Origin: Acidobacteriota bacterium
GTDB taxonomy: Bacteria; Acidobacteriota; Terriglobia; Terriglobales; Acidobacteriaceae
Direction: 5' to 3'
DNA length: 5,921 nt
NCBI GenBank assembly: GCA_021782675.1
Contig: JAJXUS010000144.1
Span: forward strand, 1 to 5,921
The notes beneath the pieces are model-generated. The model did no database searches. It was not told the origin of the DNA and worked only from the letters and a program-made list of their open reading frames with translations. A program made the translations under genes and the position numbers. Below, in pieces: positions 1-5,390 of this stretch; within the stretch, counting starts at the first letter, position 1, and each line of letters begins with the position of its first letter.

Positions 1-243
1 TGCGGCATGCGAGCGGCCGGAGGCGATCGCCTGCGCGGCGACGGCCGGCAGGCGCAGGCCCTCAAGCTGCGTGAGCGGCAGGCGAAGCACGGCTCCCGCA
101 CTGCCTACCGCGCGGACGGCGCGCCAGATGCGCATCGGACCCAGCCCCTCCGTCAGGGTAAGGGCGAGCCAGGCGAGCGCATTTTCCTGCATCGCGAGAG
201 GCGCAATGGCAGCGGACGGCAGCGGCGGGCAATTTTCAGTCAT
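1..243 (-). CDS. dprA: DNA-processing protein DprA, N-terminal part (runs off the left edge)
   Basis: The minus strand is open from an ATG at 243-241 to the window edge, giving 81 codons. DprA (Smf) binds incoming single-stranded DNA during natural transformation and loads RecA on it; it acts in the cytoplasm. Residues 22-72 resemble the N-terminal helical (SAM/HhH-like) part of DprA: a Trp-Leu-Ala-Leu start, then EGLGPMRIWRAVRAVGSAGA, a Leu-Glu segment and a Gln-Ala-Ile-Ala-Ser-Gly turn. This fits the family pattern of a 'GLGP..' loop followed by a helix and '.GS...'. The Rossmann-like DNA-binding core lies outside the window, so the call rests on the N-terminus only. No good Shine-Dalgarno precedes 243; an internal ATG at codon 18 (192-190) is the alternative start. 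The gene diverges from the CPBP gene across a 169-bp spacer. Confidence 0.72.
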   Translation of the reverse strand, partial: MTENCPPLPSAAIAPLAMQENALAWLALTLTEGLGPMRIWRAVRAVGSAGAVLRLPLTQLEGLRLPAVAAQAIASGRSHAA

Positions 244-314
244 AAGGGGATGACCCCGCGTAAGCTCAGAGTGCGAAATTGCTGACAATGCAGAGCGGGA
301 TTGGGCAGAGGCTA

Positions 315-355
315 CCCGTGACTCCCGGGAAAGTCAAGCGATCCGCCGTCACGGG
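315..355. repeat. Inverted repeat upstream of the CPBP protease gene
   Basis: CCCGTGAC (315-322) is matched by its exact reverse complement GTCACGGG (348-355), 25 bp apart. Inside lies the 8-bp palindrome TCCCGGGA (323-330), and a smaller GACT/AGTC pair (320-323 and 332-335). The element sits in the dprA/CPBP divergent spacer, 57 bp before the chosen CPBP start, where an operator or a leader hairpin could act. No strong -35/-10 pair was found beside it; TATGCT at 372-377 is a possible but weak -10. Its function is inferred from position and symmetry only. Confidence 0.35.
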
Positions 356-412
356 CTGTGCGAGAAACAGTTATGCTCGTGGAGGTTGCCACCGGCAGGA
401 GAGCCCAAAGCA

Positions 413-1147
413 ATGGCCGCAGATACGATGCAATCCCTGCAAGCCGCGATTGTGGCATTGCTGGTGGCCGCGCCGCTGCTTGACCGCCGGGCAGTGCGGC
501 GCCTGATCGACGCTCCCGAGCGTCGCGTTGTCTACTATCGCGCCAGTATTGGCCTGGAGTGGCTTCTGGCCGGTGCAGCCATCGCCGTGACGCTTGCGGA
601 GTGTCTGCGGCCGCTGCGCCGCGAGGCCGCCGATATCTCCTGGCTGCTGGGCAGCGGCACAGCACGCGGTGTGGCGGCAACGGTCGTGATTCTGTTTTTT
701 GCGCTGGCCCTGCTGCCCGGTCTGCGCACGGCGCTGCATCCGCGGCTGGGTAAAAAATATGCCGCTGCCTACCGTCAGAGCGCCGGCGACGTAGCCGTGA
801 TCTTTCCGGAAACATCGGTCGAGCTGAGATGGTTCGCGGTGTTGGCGACGACTGCCGGCATCTGCGAAGAAATTCTGTTTCGTGGCTTTCTGTTTCTCTT
901 TTTTGTGAACGGCCCCCTGCACCTGAGCTGGACGGTAACGCTGCTGCTGACTTCGCTACTATTCGGATGGAACCATCTTTACCAGGGGGTCGGCGGCGTT
1001 CTGAGCAGCGCAGTCGCCGGGTTTGGCTTCGGCGTGGCATATCTGCTGACCGGCGATCTGCTGGTTCCGATCCTGCTGCATACCGCCATCGATCTGCAGG
1101 CGGTTCTGCTGTTCCGCCAGCAACGTCCCGGCCGCCGGACGAAATAG
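413..1147 (+). CDS. CPBP-family intramembrane glutamic protease (CAAX-protease/Abi type)
   Basis: This is a 244-residue multi-helix membrane protein of the CPBP (Rce1/CAAX-like, 'Abi') family, whose members cleave substrates within or near the membrane. The three family motifs are present in order: EEILFRG (residues 152-158, the EExxxR catalytic motif), FGWNH (184-188, FxxxH) and HTAID (223-227, HxxxD). Hydrophobic segments lie near residues 11-24, 47-62, 88-103, 138-151, 157-167, 174-187 and 197-221. The start at 413 is preferred because AGGAGA (397-402) lies 10 nt upstream. A TTG at 386 is in frame but directly abuts GGAGG (381-385), which is too close. The stop at 1145-1147 is followed after 30 bp by mqnA, so the two are probably co-transcribed. 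Bacterial members act in prenyl-protein processing, bacteriocin immunity or unknown roles; the substrate here cannot be told. Confidence 0.88.
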   Translation: MAADTMQSLQAAIVALLVAAPLLDRRAVRRLIDAPERRVVYYRASIGLEWLLAGAAIAVTLAECLRPLRREAADISWLLGSGTARGVAATVVILFFALALLPGLRTALHPRLGKKYAAAYRQSAGDVAVIFPETSVELRWFAVLATTAGICEEILFRGFLFLFFVNGPLHLSWTVTLLLTSLLFGWNHLYQGVGGVLSSAVAGFGFGVAYLLTGDLLVPILLHTAIDLQAVLLFRQQRPGRRTK

Positions 1148-1177
1148 CGAGAATCTTGCAGATTGCTACACTCGTCT

Positions 1178-2035
1178 GTGAGCCACCGGTTACGCATTTC
1201 GGCCATCCGCTTTCTCAATCCCGCACCGCTGATGTGGGACTTTGAACATCCGCCGGAAGGCGAGCGCCTCGCCACGCGCTATCGCATTCACTACTCCATG
1301 CCATCGCGCTGCGCGGCAGAGCTGGCGGCCGGTGCGGCCGACATCGGATTGATTCCAATCGCGGGATATACGCCGGGACTGGCCGTCCTTCCGGGCTGCA
1401 CCATTGCGTCCCTGGGGCGCGTCCGTTCGATTCTGCTCGTGGTGCGGCATGACCGCCCCATGCGCGACATTCGCCGGGTCGCAGCCGATACCGCTTCGCG
1501 AACATCGAACGCCTACGCGCAGATCATCTTTCAGCGCTTTTACGGCACCCGCCCGGAGTTTGTGCCGCATGCGCCGGACCTGGATGCAATGCTGGCCGGC
1601 TGCGACGCGGCGGTGCTGATCGGCGATCCCGCCCTGCTGGCGCTGGAGAACGCTGCCGCCCGCGAACAGCGGACCGGCGAGCGGCTGCGTACCATCGATC
1701 TGGCGGAGGAGTGGATCGCGCATACGGGCGTGCCCTGGGTGTCCGCGTTCTGGGCGGTACGGCCACAGGCCGTGGCTGCGTCGGGCTTTAGGTCTGCGAG
1801 CGTGATTGAGGATTTTCTGCAGTCACGGGATCACGGAATGGCGCATGTCAGCGATCTGGTTGCAGAGTGGGCGCCACGCATTGCCGTGCCGGCGGAGACC
1901 ATCCGCACCTACCTGAGCCAGAACATTCATTACGTGCTGGATGAGGCGTGCCTGGCAGGGATTGAGACCTTCTACCGTTACGCCACCGAGGCCGGTGTGC
2001 TGGCTGCCGCGCCCACCGTGGAGATGCTGCGCTAA
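1178..2035 (+). CDS. mqnA: Chorismate dehydratase MqnA (futalosine menaquinone pathway)
   Basis: MqnA removes water from chorismate to give 3-[(1-carboxyvinyl)oxy]benzoate, the first committed step of the futalosine route to menaquinone; it is cytoplasmic. The 285-residue length is normal for the family. The N-terminus has the strand RISAIRFLN (residues 6-14) with the conserved Asn of the FLN motif, then PSRCAAEL and the segment AADIGLIPIAGY of the periplasmic-binding-protein-like fold. Next come a GRVRSILL strand, SRTSNAYAQIIFQRFYG, VLIGDPALL and the late EEW...TGVPWVSAFWAVR block, all typical of MqnA. The family's usual 'FLNT.PL' reads FLNPAPL here. The GTG at 1178 gives the usual short N-terminus; the TTG at 1163 would add five residues and is equally possible, since neither has a clear ribosome site. 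The gene follows the CPBP gene closely, and its stop interlocks with that of the opposing glycosyltransferase. Confidence 0.9.
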   Translation: MSHRLRISAIRFLNPAPLMWDFEHPPEGERLATRYRIHYSMPSRCAAELAAGAADIGLIPIAGYTPGLAVLPGCTIASLGRVRSILLVVRHDRPMRDIRRVAADTASRTSNAYAQIIFQRFYGTRPEFVPHAPDLDAMLAGCDAAVLIGDPALLALENAAAREQRTGERLRTIDLAEEWIAHTGVPWVSAFWAVRPQAVAASGFRSASVIEDFLQSRDHGMAHVSDLVAEWAPRIAVPAETIRTYLSQNIHYVLDEACLAGIETFYRYATEAGVLAAAPTVEMLR

Positions 2036-2796
2036 AGAGCGGCGGGCCCATGTTTGGCGGGCGCGACAGAGCGCACCTTCGGCTCCCAGTACCCCTGATC
2101 CATCCGGAAGTATTGCGGATTGCGCGAGTTGATCGCCGTGGTGAGAAACATCTTTGCGATGCGGGCGCGGCCCATTTTCTGAAAGCGGCGGTTGGATGTG
2201 ACCACACCGCCGCGGACCACGCCGAATCGGCTGCGCTCCACCTGCTTGGTCAGCAGATAGTCCTCCGCGTAGAGGGCAGACTCATCAAAGCCGCCAAGCT
2301 GATGAAAGACGGCGCGGTCGAACAGCATAAACATGCCCGTGGCAAACGGAGCGCCCCAGCGCGAGGCGCGCTGCACCGCGTTGTTTGCGCGAAACAGAAG
2401 GCGGTCCGCCGCTGTGCCCTGCGGACAGAGAATGTCGGTGGTGACGCAGTGTAGCTGCTGCGTCCGCATGCGGTACACGGCGCGAACCAGCAGCAAAGGA
2501 TCCTGAAGTTCGACGTCGGCGTCGAGAAACAGGATGTACGGTGTGCGTGCCAGGCGCGCGCCAGCATTGCGCCCCTGCGCCGGCAGGCCACCGGGAACGA
2601 CGATCAGCTGCAGCCCAAGCTGCGCCGCGGTCAACTGCGCAATCGCTGCCGTCGCGTCCGTCGAGCCAGCGTCAGCAACGAAGACTTTGGTATGCGGAAG
2701 CAGTGGATATTGCTGCCGGCTCAAAGAGGTCAGCAACCGGGGCAGCGTCTGGCTCTCGTTCTTCGCGGGGATAACAATGGTGAGTTCCGCCTGCAT
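2032..2796 (-). CDS. Family 2 glycosyltransferase (GT-A fold)
   Basis: This is a 254-residue soluble-looking GT2 enzyme that should transfer a sugar from a nucleotide-sugar donor to an envelope glycan or lipid. Motifs run in the usual order: TIVIPAKNE (residues 6-14), the nucleotide-binding ADAGSTDAT (41-49), GRNAGA (76-80), the metal-binding DAD in FLDADVE (90-96), GGFDES (168-173) and the catalytic-base pair E178-D179 in AEDYLLTKQVE. No transmembrane helix is evident, so it probably works at the inner face of the membrane with a lipid-linked acceptor. The ATG at 2796 places the first beta strand normally; a purine-rich GGAGGGAG lies about 15 nt upstream, farther than ideal. The frame stays open upstream to 2886, but that stretch encodes the conserved end of the phosphoesterase. 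The first 125 bp overlap that gene in another frame. The acceptor and donor are unknown. Confidence 0.88.
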   Translation of the reverse strand: MQAELTIVIPAKNESQTLPRLLTSLSRQQYPLLPHTKVFVADAGSTDATAAIAQLTAAQLGLQLIVVPGGLPAQGRNAGARLARTPYILFLDADVELQDPLLLVRAVYRMRTQQLHCVTTDILCPQGTAADRLLFRANNAVQRASRWGAPFATGMFMLFDRAVFHQLGGFDESALYAEDYLLTKQVERSRFGVVRGGVVTSNRRFQKMGRARIAKMFLTTAINSRNPQYFRMDQGYWEPKVRSVAPAKHGPAAL

Positions 2797-3538
2797 AGGT
2801 GTGGGTTCGCACTCCCTCCGGGTCAATGGTGAGGAAGGTGGCGCGCGCATCCACCCACGACCCTGAATTGTGATACTCAATGCCATCGCGGGTCAGCGTG
2901 AGCGCCGCATGCGTGTGGCCGCAAAAGACGCGGTCGCAGCGGCCCGCGCGGGCATACTCCAGCGCGCCTTCGGCAACCTTGTCCGACAACCGCAGCCAGC
3001 GTGTATTCATGCGATCCAGAAAACGCGAGAAGATCTTGCTGTCCGCATCCAGCTTCTGAATGCCGTAAAAGATCTGTTCCCCCAGCCGGCTGAGCAGCAG
3101 ATTGCGGCTGACGAAGCGGTCAAACTGGTGGCCGTGGATGGCGAGATGACGCTTGCCGGCATACTCCCACACGTAGCGCTCGTAGACAGGAACGCCGACC
3201 AGGTGCGACATCAACTGCGCCAGCCCATGGTCGTGGTTGCCTTCGACCCAGACCACCTCCACGCGGCGGCGCGGGTTGGAGAGTTTACGGATGTGGCTGA
3301 GGAGCTTCCAGTGGTCGCCGGTGAGGCGGCGGAAGTTCAAATCCGCAAAGATATCGCCCAGCAGCACCAGGCGGCGGAAGCGATAACTTTCCAGCACAGA
3401 CATCGCATCCCGGGCACGGCTTAACTCTGAGCCCAGATGAAGGTCCGACAGGATGAGAGTGTCACAAACAGTCTCGCCCATACGGTATGGATCGCACGTG
3501 CGGGCGAAACCTCGATGAGACGGTGATGAAAATCCCAT
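2672..3538 (-). CDS. LpxH-like calcineurin-type metallophosphoesterase (UDP-2,3-diacylglucosamine diphosphatase family)
   Basis: The full set of dinuclear-metal motifs of the calcineurin-like phosphoesterase fold is present: SDLHLG (residues 31-36), GD in LLGDIFADL (61-62), GNHDHG (100-105), HGHQFD (135-140) and CGHTH (206-210). Counted from the second ATG (3481), the ligands fall at D13, H15, D43, N82, H116, H189 and H191, close in spacing to E. coli LpxH. LpxH splits UDP-2,3-diacylglucosamine to lipid X and UMP in lipid A synthesis on the inner membrane. The GNHD and HGHQFD variants suggest an LpxH-related subfamily, so the exact substrate is uncertain. The 3538 start gives 288 residues; the 3481 start gives 269 and is a better N-terminus, since the first strand begins just after it. 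Neither has a clear Shine-Dalgarno. The last ~40 residues (from about 2790 down) overlap the glycosyltransferase and look non-conserved. Both genes probably form one transcript. Confidence 0.82.
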   Translation of the reverse strand: MGFSSPSHRGFARTCDPYRMGETVCDTLILSDLHLGSELSRARDAMSVLESYRFRRLVLLGDIFADLNFRRLTGDHWKLLSHIRKLSNPRRRVEVVWVEGNHDHGLAQLMSHLVGVPVYERYVWEYAGKRHLAIHGHQFDRFVSRNLLLSRLGEQIFYGIQKLDADSKIFSRFLDRMNTRWLRLSDKVAEGALEYARAGRCDRVFCGHTHAALTLTRDGIEYHNSGSWVDARATFLTIDPEGVRTHTYAGGTHHCYPREEREPDAAPVADLFEPAAISTASAYQSLRC

Positions 3539-3567
3539 GAAATCGCCGCCAGAGCCGTAAGATGTTG

Positions 3568-3573
3568 ATCATA
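3568..3573 (-). promoter_or_regulatory. Possible -10 element for the phosphoesterase/glycosyltransferase transcript
   Basis: TATGAT on the minus strand (3573 to 3568) matches five of six bases of the sigma70-type -10 consensus and lies 30 bp before the outer ATG at 3538. No recognisable TTGACA-like element sits 16-18 bp upstream. This is a weak, position-based suggestion. Confidence 0.2.
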
Positions 3574-3575
3574 GC

Positions 3576-3629
3576 GGCCAGAGCCTGCTGGCGCTGGCCG
3601 AAGCCAGACCGCTTGCCACGCGGCAGCGG
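3576..3629 (+). promoter_or_regulatory. Structured 5' leader of the HdeD-family gene with alternative hairpins
   Basis: Three hairpins can be drawn in the spacer ahead of the membrane-protein gene. GGCCAG (3576-3581) can pair with CTGGCC (3594-3599). CTGGC (3594-3598) can pair instead with GCCAG (3603-3607) around a CGAA loop, so these two exclude each other. CCGC-T-TGCC (3609-3617) pairs with GGCAGCGG (3622-3629) around ACGC, giving eight pairs with one bulged T. The ribosome site follows at 3652-3659. Whether the region is transcribed is unknown; GC-rich DNA forms such stems by chance fairly often. Confidence 0.25.
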
Positions 3630-3651
3630 GTTGGCGGACCTGGGCACCACC

Positions 3652-3659
3652 GGGAGGAG
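3652..3659 (+). promoter_or_regulatory. Strong ribosome binding site that fixes the HdeD-family start
   Basis: GGGAGGAG contains GGAGG (3653-3657) six bases before the ATG at 3664, an almost ideal Shine-Dalgarno. It decides the start at 3664 against an ATG at 3562 in the same frame, whose 34 extra residues are charged, arginine-rich and unlike the family. It is the strongest ribosome site in the window. Confidence 0.8.
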
Positions 3660-3663
3660 AACG

Positions 3664-4227
3664 ATGAGTTCTGCAGCGGTCGTACATGAACATCATGATC
3701 TGCACAAAATGTGGGGTTGGCTGGCTGCCAGCGGCGTCGCATTAGTCCTGCTGGGCGCTTTTGCAGTGATCGACTCCATTGCTGTGTCCATCATTTCCAT
3801 TCTGGTATTTGGCTGGGTGCTGATCATCGCCGGAATTATCCAGACTGTGCAGGCATTACGGCACCGGCACGCGCACCACTTCATGCTGCATGTCCTCAAC
3901 GCCGTCTTCGCTCTGGTCATCGGCATCATCCTGCTGCGCAACTCGCTGGCCGGTCTGCTGGTAATGACGCTGCTGCTGGCCGTCTACTTTGTCGTCGTGG
4001 GCGTCTTTCGCATCATTGCCGGCGCCACCATGAAGACCCCAGGCGCGGGATGGACGCTGTTCGACGGCATCATCTCACTGGTGCTGGGCCTGATGGTCTG
4101 GGCGCATTGGCCGATGACGGCGCTCTGGATTATCGGATTGTTTATCGGCATCAATCTGGTCATCAGCGGCTGCTCGCAGCTTATGCTGTCGATGGCACTG
4201 CGGCGTCTGACGCCAAAGACCGCCTGA
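3664..4227 (+). CDS. HdeD-family (DUF308) acid-resistance membrane protein
   Basis: This 187-residue protein is close to the length of E. coli HdeD (about 190). It has the family layout of six hydrophobic helices near residues 16-36, 41-61, 74-91, 97-119, 129-147 and 151-175, with short loops and a Trp-rich 'GWTLFDGIISLVLGLMVW' segment (129-146) typical of DUF308 proteins. HdeD sits in the inner membrane and supports acid resistance at high cell density in E. coli; its biochemical activity is not known. Two histidine clusters are notable: H8, H10, H11, H14 at the N-terminus and H67, H69, H71, H72 in the loop between helices 2 and 3. The gene stands alone on its strand, diverges from the phosphoesterase and converges on dinB. 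An acid-stress role would fit an acidophilic host, but that is inference. Confidence 0.85.
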   Translation: MSSAAVVHEHHDLHKMWGWLAASGVALVLLGAFAVIDSIAVSIISILVFGWVLIIAGIIQTVQALRHRHAHHFMLHVLNAVFALVIGIILLRNSLAGLLVMTLLLAVYFVVVGVFRIIAGATMKTPGAGWTLFDGIISLVLGLMVWAHWPMTALWIIGLFIGINLVISGCSQLMLSMALRRLTPKTA

Positions 4228-4235
4228 ATTCAGGC
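4222..4235. terminator. 14-bp perfect palindrome at the convergent HdeD-family/dinB junction; possible weak bidirectional terminator
   Basis: GCCTGAATTCAGGC equals its own reverse complement. It carries the plus-strand TGA (4225-4227) and the minus-strand TGA (4232-4230) of the two converging genes. As RNA it could form a five-pair stem with an AATT loop from either strand. No T-tract follows on either side, so intrinsic termination would be weak. The symmetry is certain; the terminator function is inferred. Confidence 0.3.
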
Positions 4236-5306
4236 CTCCGGCGCGTGGAACAGGTCTCGCTGGCCATCGTCGTGCGGGTGTTCAAAGTTGCTGAGACCGA
4301 CGCCCACCAGCCGGAAGCGTTGTGCCACGTCAACCGGAACGCGGCTGCGCAGGGAAAGCGCGATGGCGCAGAACTCCGCCAGAGACCGCGGCGGGGAGGG
4401 TGGCGTGCTGCTGCGCGTGAGGATGGCGAAGCCGCTGGTCTTCAGTTTCAGTACCACGGTACGCGCGACGCGCTCCTCGCGGCGGGAGGCGTTCCACACC
4501 TTCTCCGCTAATCGCTCAATCATCGGCTGCATGTCGTCCAGGGCCATATCGGTCTCAAAGGTATCTTCCGCAGAGATGGATTTCGTGGGACGGTTCGGTT
4601 CGACAGGATGCTCGTCGATGCCGCGGGCCAGCTCATACAGCCGTCCGCCATAGCGGCCAAACAGGCGCTCCAGCGCAGAGAGCTGCTGCGCGCGCAGCTC
4701 GCCAACTGTGTGGATGCCGCGATCCGCAAGGCGCCGGCCAGTCACCTTCCCGACGCCCGGAATTTTTGCCACCGGCAGCGTGTCTAGAAAGGCTTCGACG
4801 TCTTCGGGTCGAATCACGAAGAGGCCGTCCGGCTTGCGCCAGTCCGAAGCAATCTTCGCCAGAAATTTGTTCGGCGCCACGCCGGCGGAGGCTGTCAACT
4901 GCAGTTCTTCACGAATCTCCCGGCGGATACTCTGCGCGACGCGAGTGGCTGTCGGCAATCCCTGCTTGTTTTCCGTCACGTCCAGATACGCTTCGTCGAG
5001 CGACAGCGGTTCGATCTGGTCGGTATGGCGGCGAAAAATCTCCCGCACCGCACGCGACACCGCGCGGTAGCGTACAAAATCCGGCGGCACAAACACAGCG
5101 TCAGGACACAGACGCTCTGCCCGCATCGCCGCCATTGCCGAATGGATGCCATACCGCCGCGCCTCGTAGGAGGCGGCGCAGACCACCGAGCGGTTGCCGC
5201 GCCACGCCACCACAACCGGACGGCCGCGCAGCGCCGGGTCATCCCGCTGCTCGACGGAGGCGTAAAAGGCATCCATGTCGACGTGTACGATCTTGCGGAC
5301 AGACAT
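4230..5306 (-). CDS. dinB: DNA polymerase IV (Y-family translesion polymerase)
   Basis: This 358-residue enzyme is a full-length DinB (E. coli 351). It copies past damaged template bases at low fidelity in the cytoplasm. The palm motif HVDMDAFYASVEQ (residues 8-20) gives metal ligand D10 and the steric-gate residue Y15; SLDEAYLDV (102-110) gives catalytic D104 and E105. Fingers/palm signatures ASYEARRYGI and SAGVAPNKFLAKIASDWRKP follow. The thumb helix-hairpin-helix is KIPGVGKVTGRRLADRGI (181-198), and the little-finger domain spans about 243-340. QRDLF (349-353) at the C-terminus is a good beta-clamp-binding motif, as expected for recruitment to the replication fork. The ATG at 5306 starts right before the conserved first strand, with only GGGG directly upstream. 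The frame is open much farther upstream, but that stretch is antisense to the neighbouring gene. No SOS box was recognised upstream. Confidence 0.95.
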   Translation of the reverse strand: MSVRKIVHVDMDAFYASVEQRDDPALRGRPVVVAWRGNRSVVCAASYEARRYGIHSAMAAMRAERLCPDAVFVPPDFVRYRAVSRAVREIFRRHTDQIEPLSLDEAYLDVTENKQGLPTATRVAQSIRREIREELQLTASAGVAPNKFLAKIASDWRKPDGLFVIRPEDVEAFLDTLPVAKIPGVGKVTGRRLADRGIHTVGELRAQQLSALERLFGRYGGRLYELARGIDEHPVEPNRPTKSISAEDTFETDMALDDMQPMIERLAEKVWNASRREERVARTVVLKLKTSGFAILTRSSTPPSPPRSLAEFCAIALSLRSRVPVDVAQRFRLVGVGLSNFEHPHDDGQRDLFHAPEA

Positions 5307-5358
5307 CCCCACGATGGTAGCGCCACAGCCGGGGATGAGTGGCTGCGAAGAAATGAAG

Positions 5359-5364
5359 CATAAT
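5359..5364 (+). promoter_or_regulatory. Possible -10 element for the MBL-fold gene
   Basis: CATAAT matches five of six bases of TATAAT and lies 26 bp before the ATG at 5391, leaving room for a ~20-nt leader with the GAGGTG ribosome site (5381-5386). No clear -35 element lies 16-18 bp upstream. On the other strand the same spot reads TATGCT (5363 to 5358), so it could also serve dinB. The evidence is weak. Confidence 0.3.
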
Positions 5365-5390
5365 GGGCAGGTTGGTGGATGAGGTGAGCG

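Noticed and set aside
244..300. TTGTCA on the minus strand (288 to 283) as a -35 element for dprA.
   Set aside because: The hexamer 17 bp downstream (GCTTAC) matches the -10 consensus poorly, so there is no convincing promoter pair.
312..1040. A 242-codon open frame on the minus strand.
   Set aside because: It is antisense to the CPBP protease gene, which has all its motifs. The product is Arg-, Ser- and Ala-rich, as expected from a shadow frame.
2870..3424. A 184-codon open frame on the plus strand.
   Set aside because: It lies wholly antisense to the metallophosphoesterase, whose motifs are complete. Its product looks like a compositional by-product, with no domain.
3562..3663. An upstream ATG at 3562 that would extend the HdeD-family protein by 34 residues.
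   Set aside because: The near-ideal ribosome site at 3652-3659 points to the ATG at 3664, and the extra residues do not resemble the family.
5307..5390. An SOS/LexA operator between dinB and the MBL-fold gene.
   Set aside because: Neither a CTGT-N8-ACAG nor a GAAC-N4-GTTC type site is present. Another LexA type cannot be excluded by eye.
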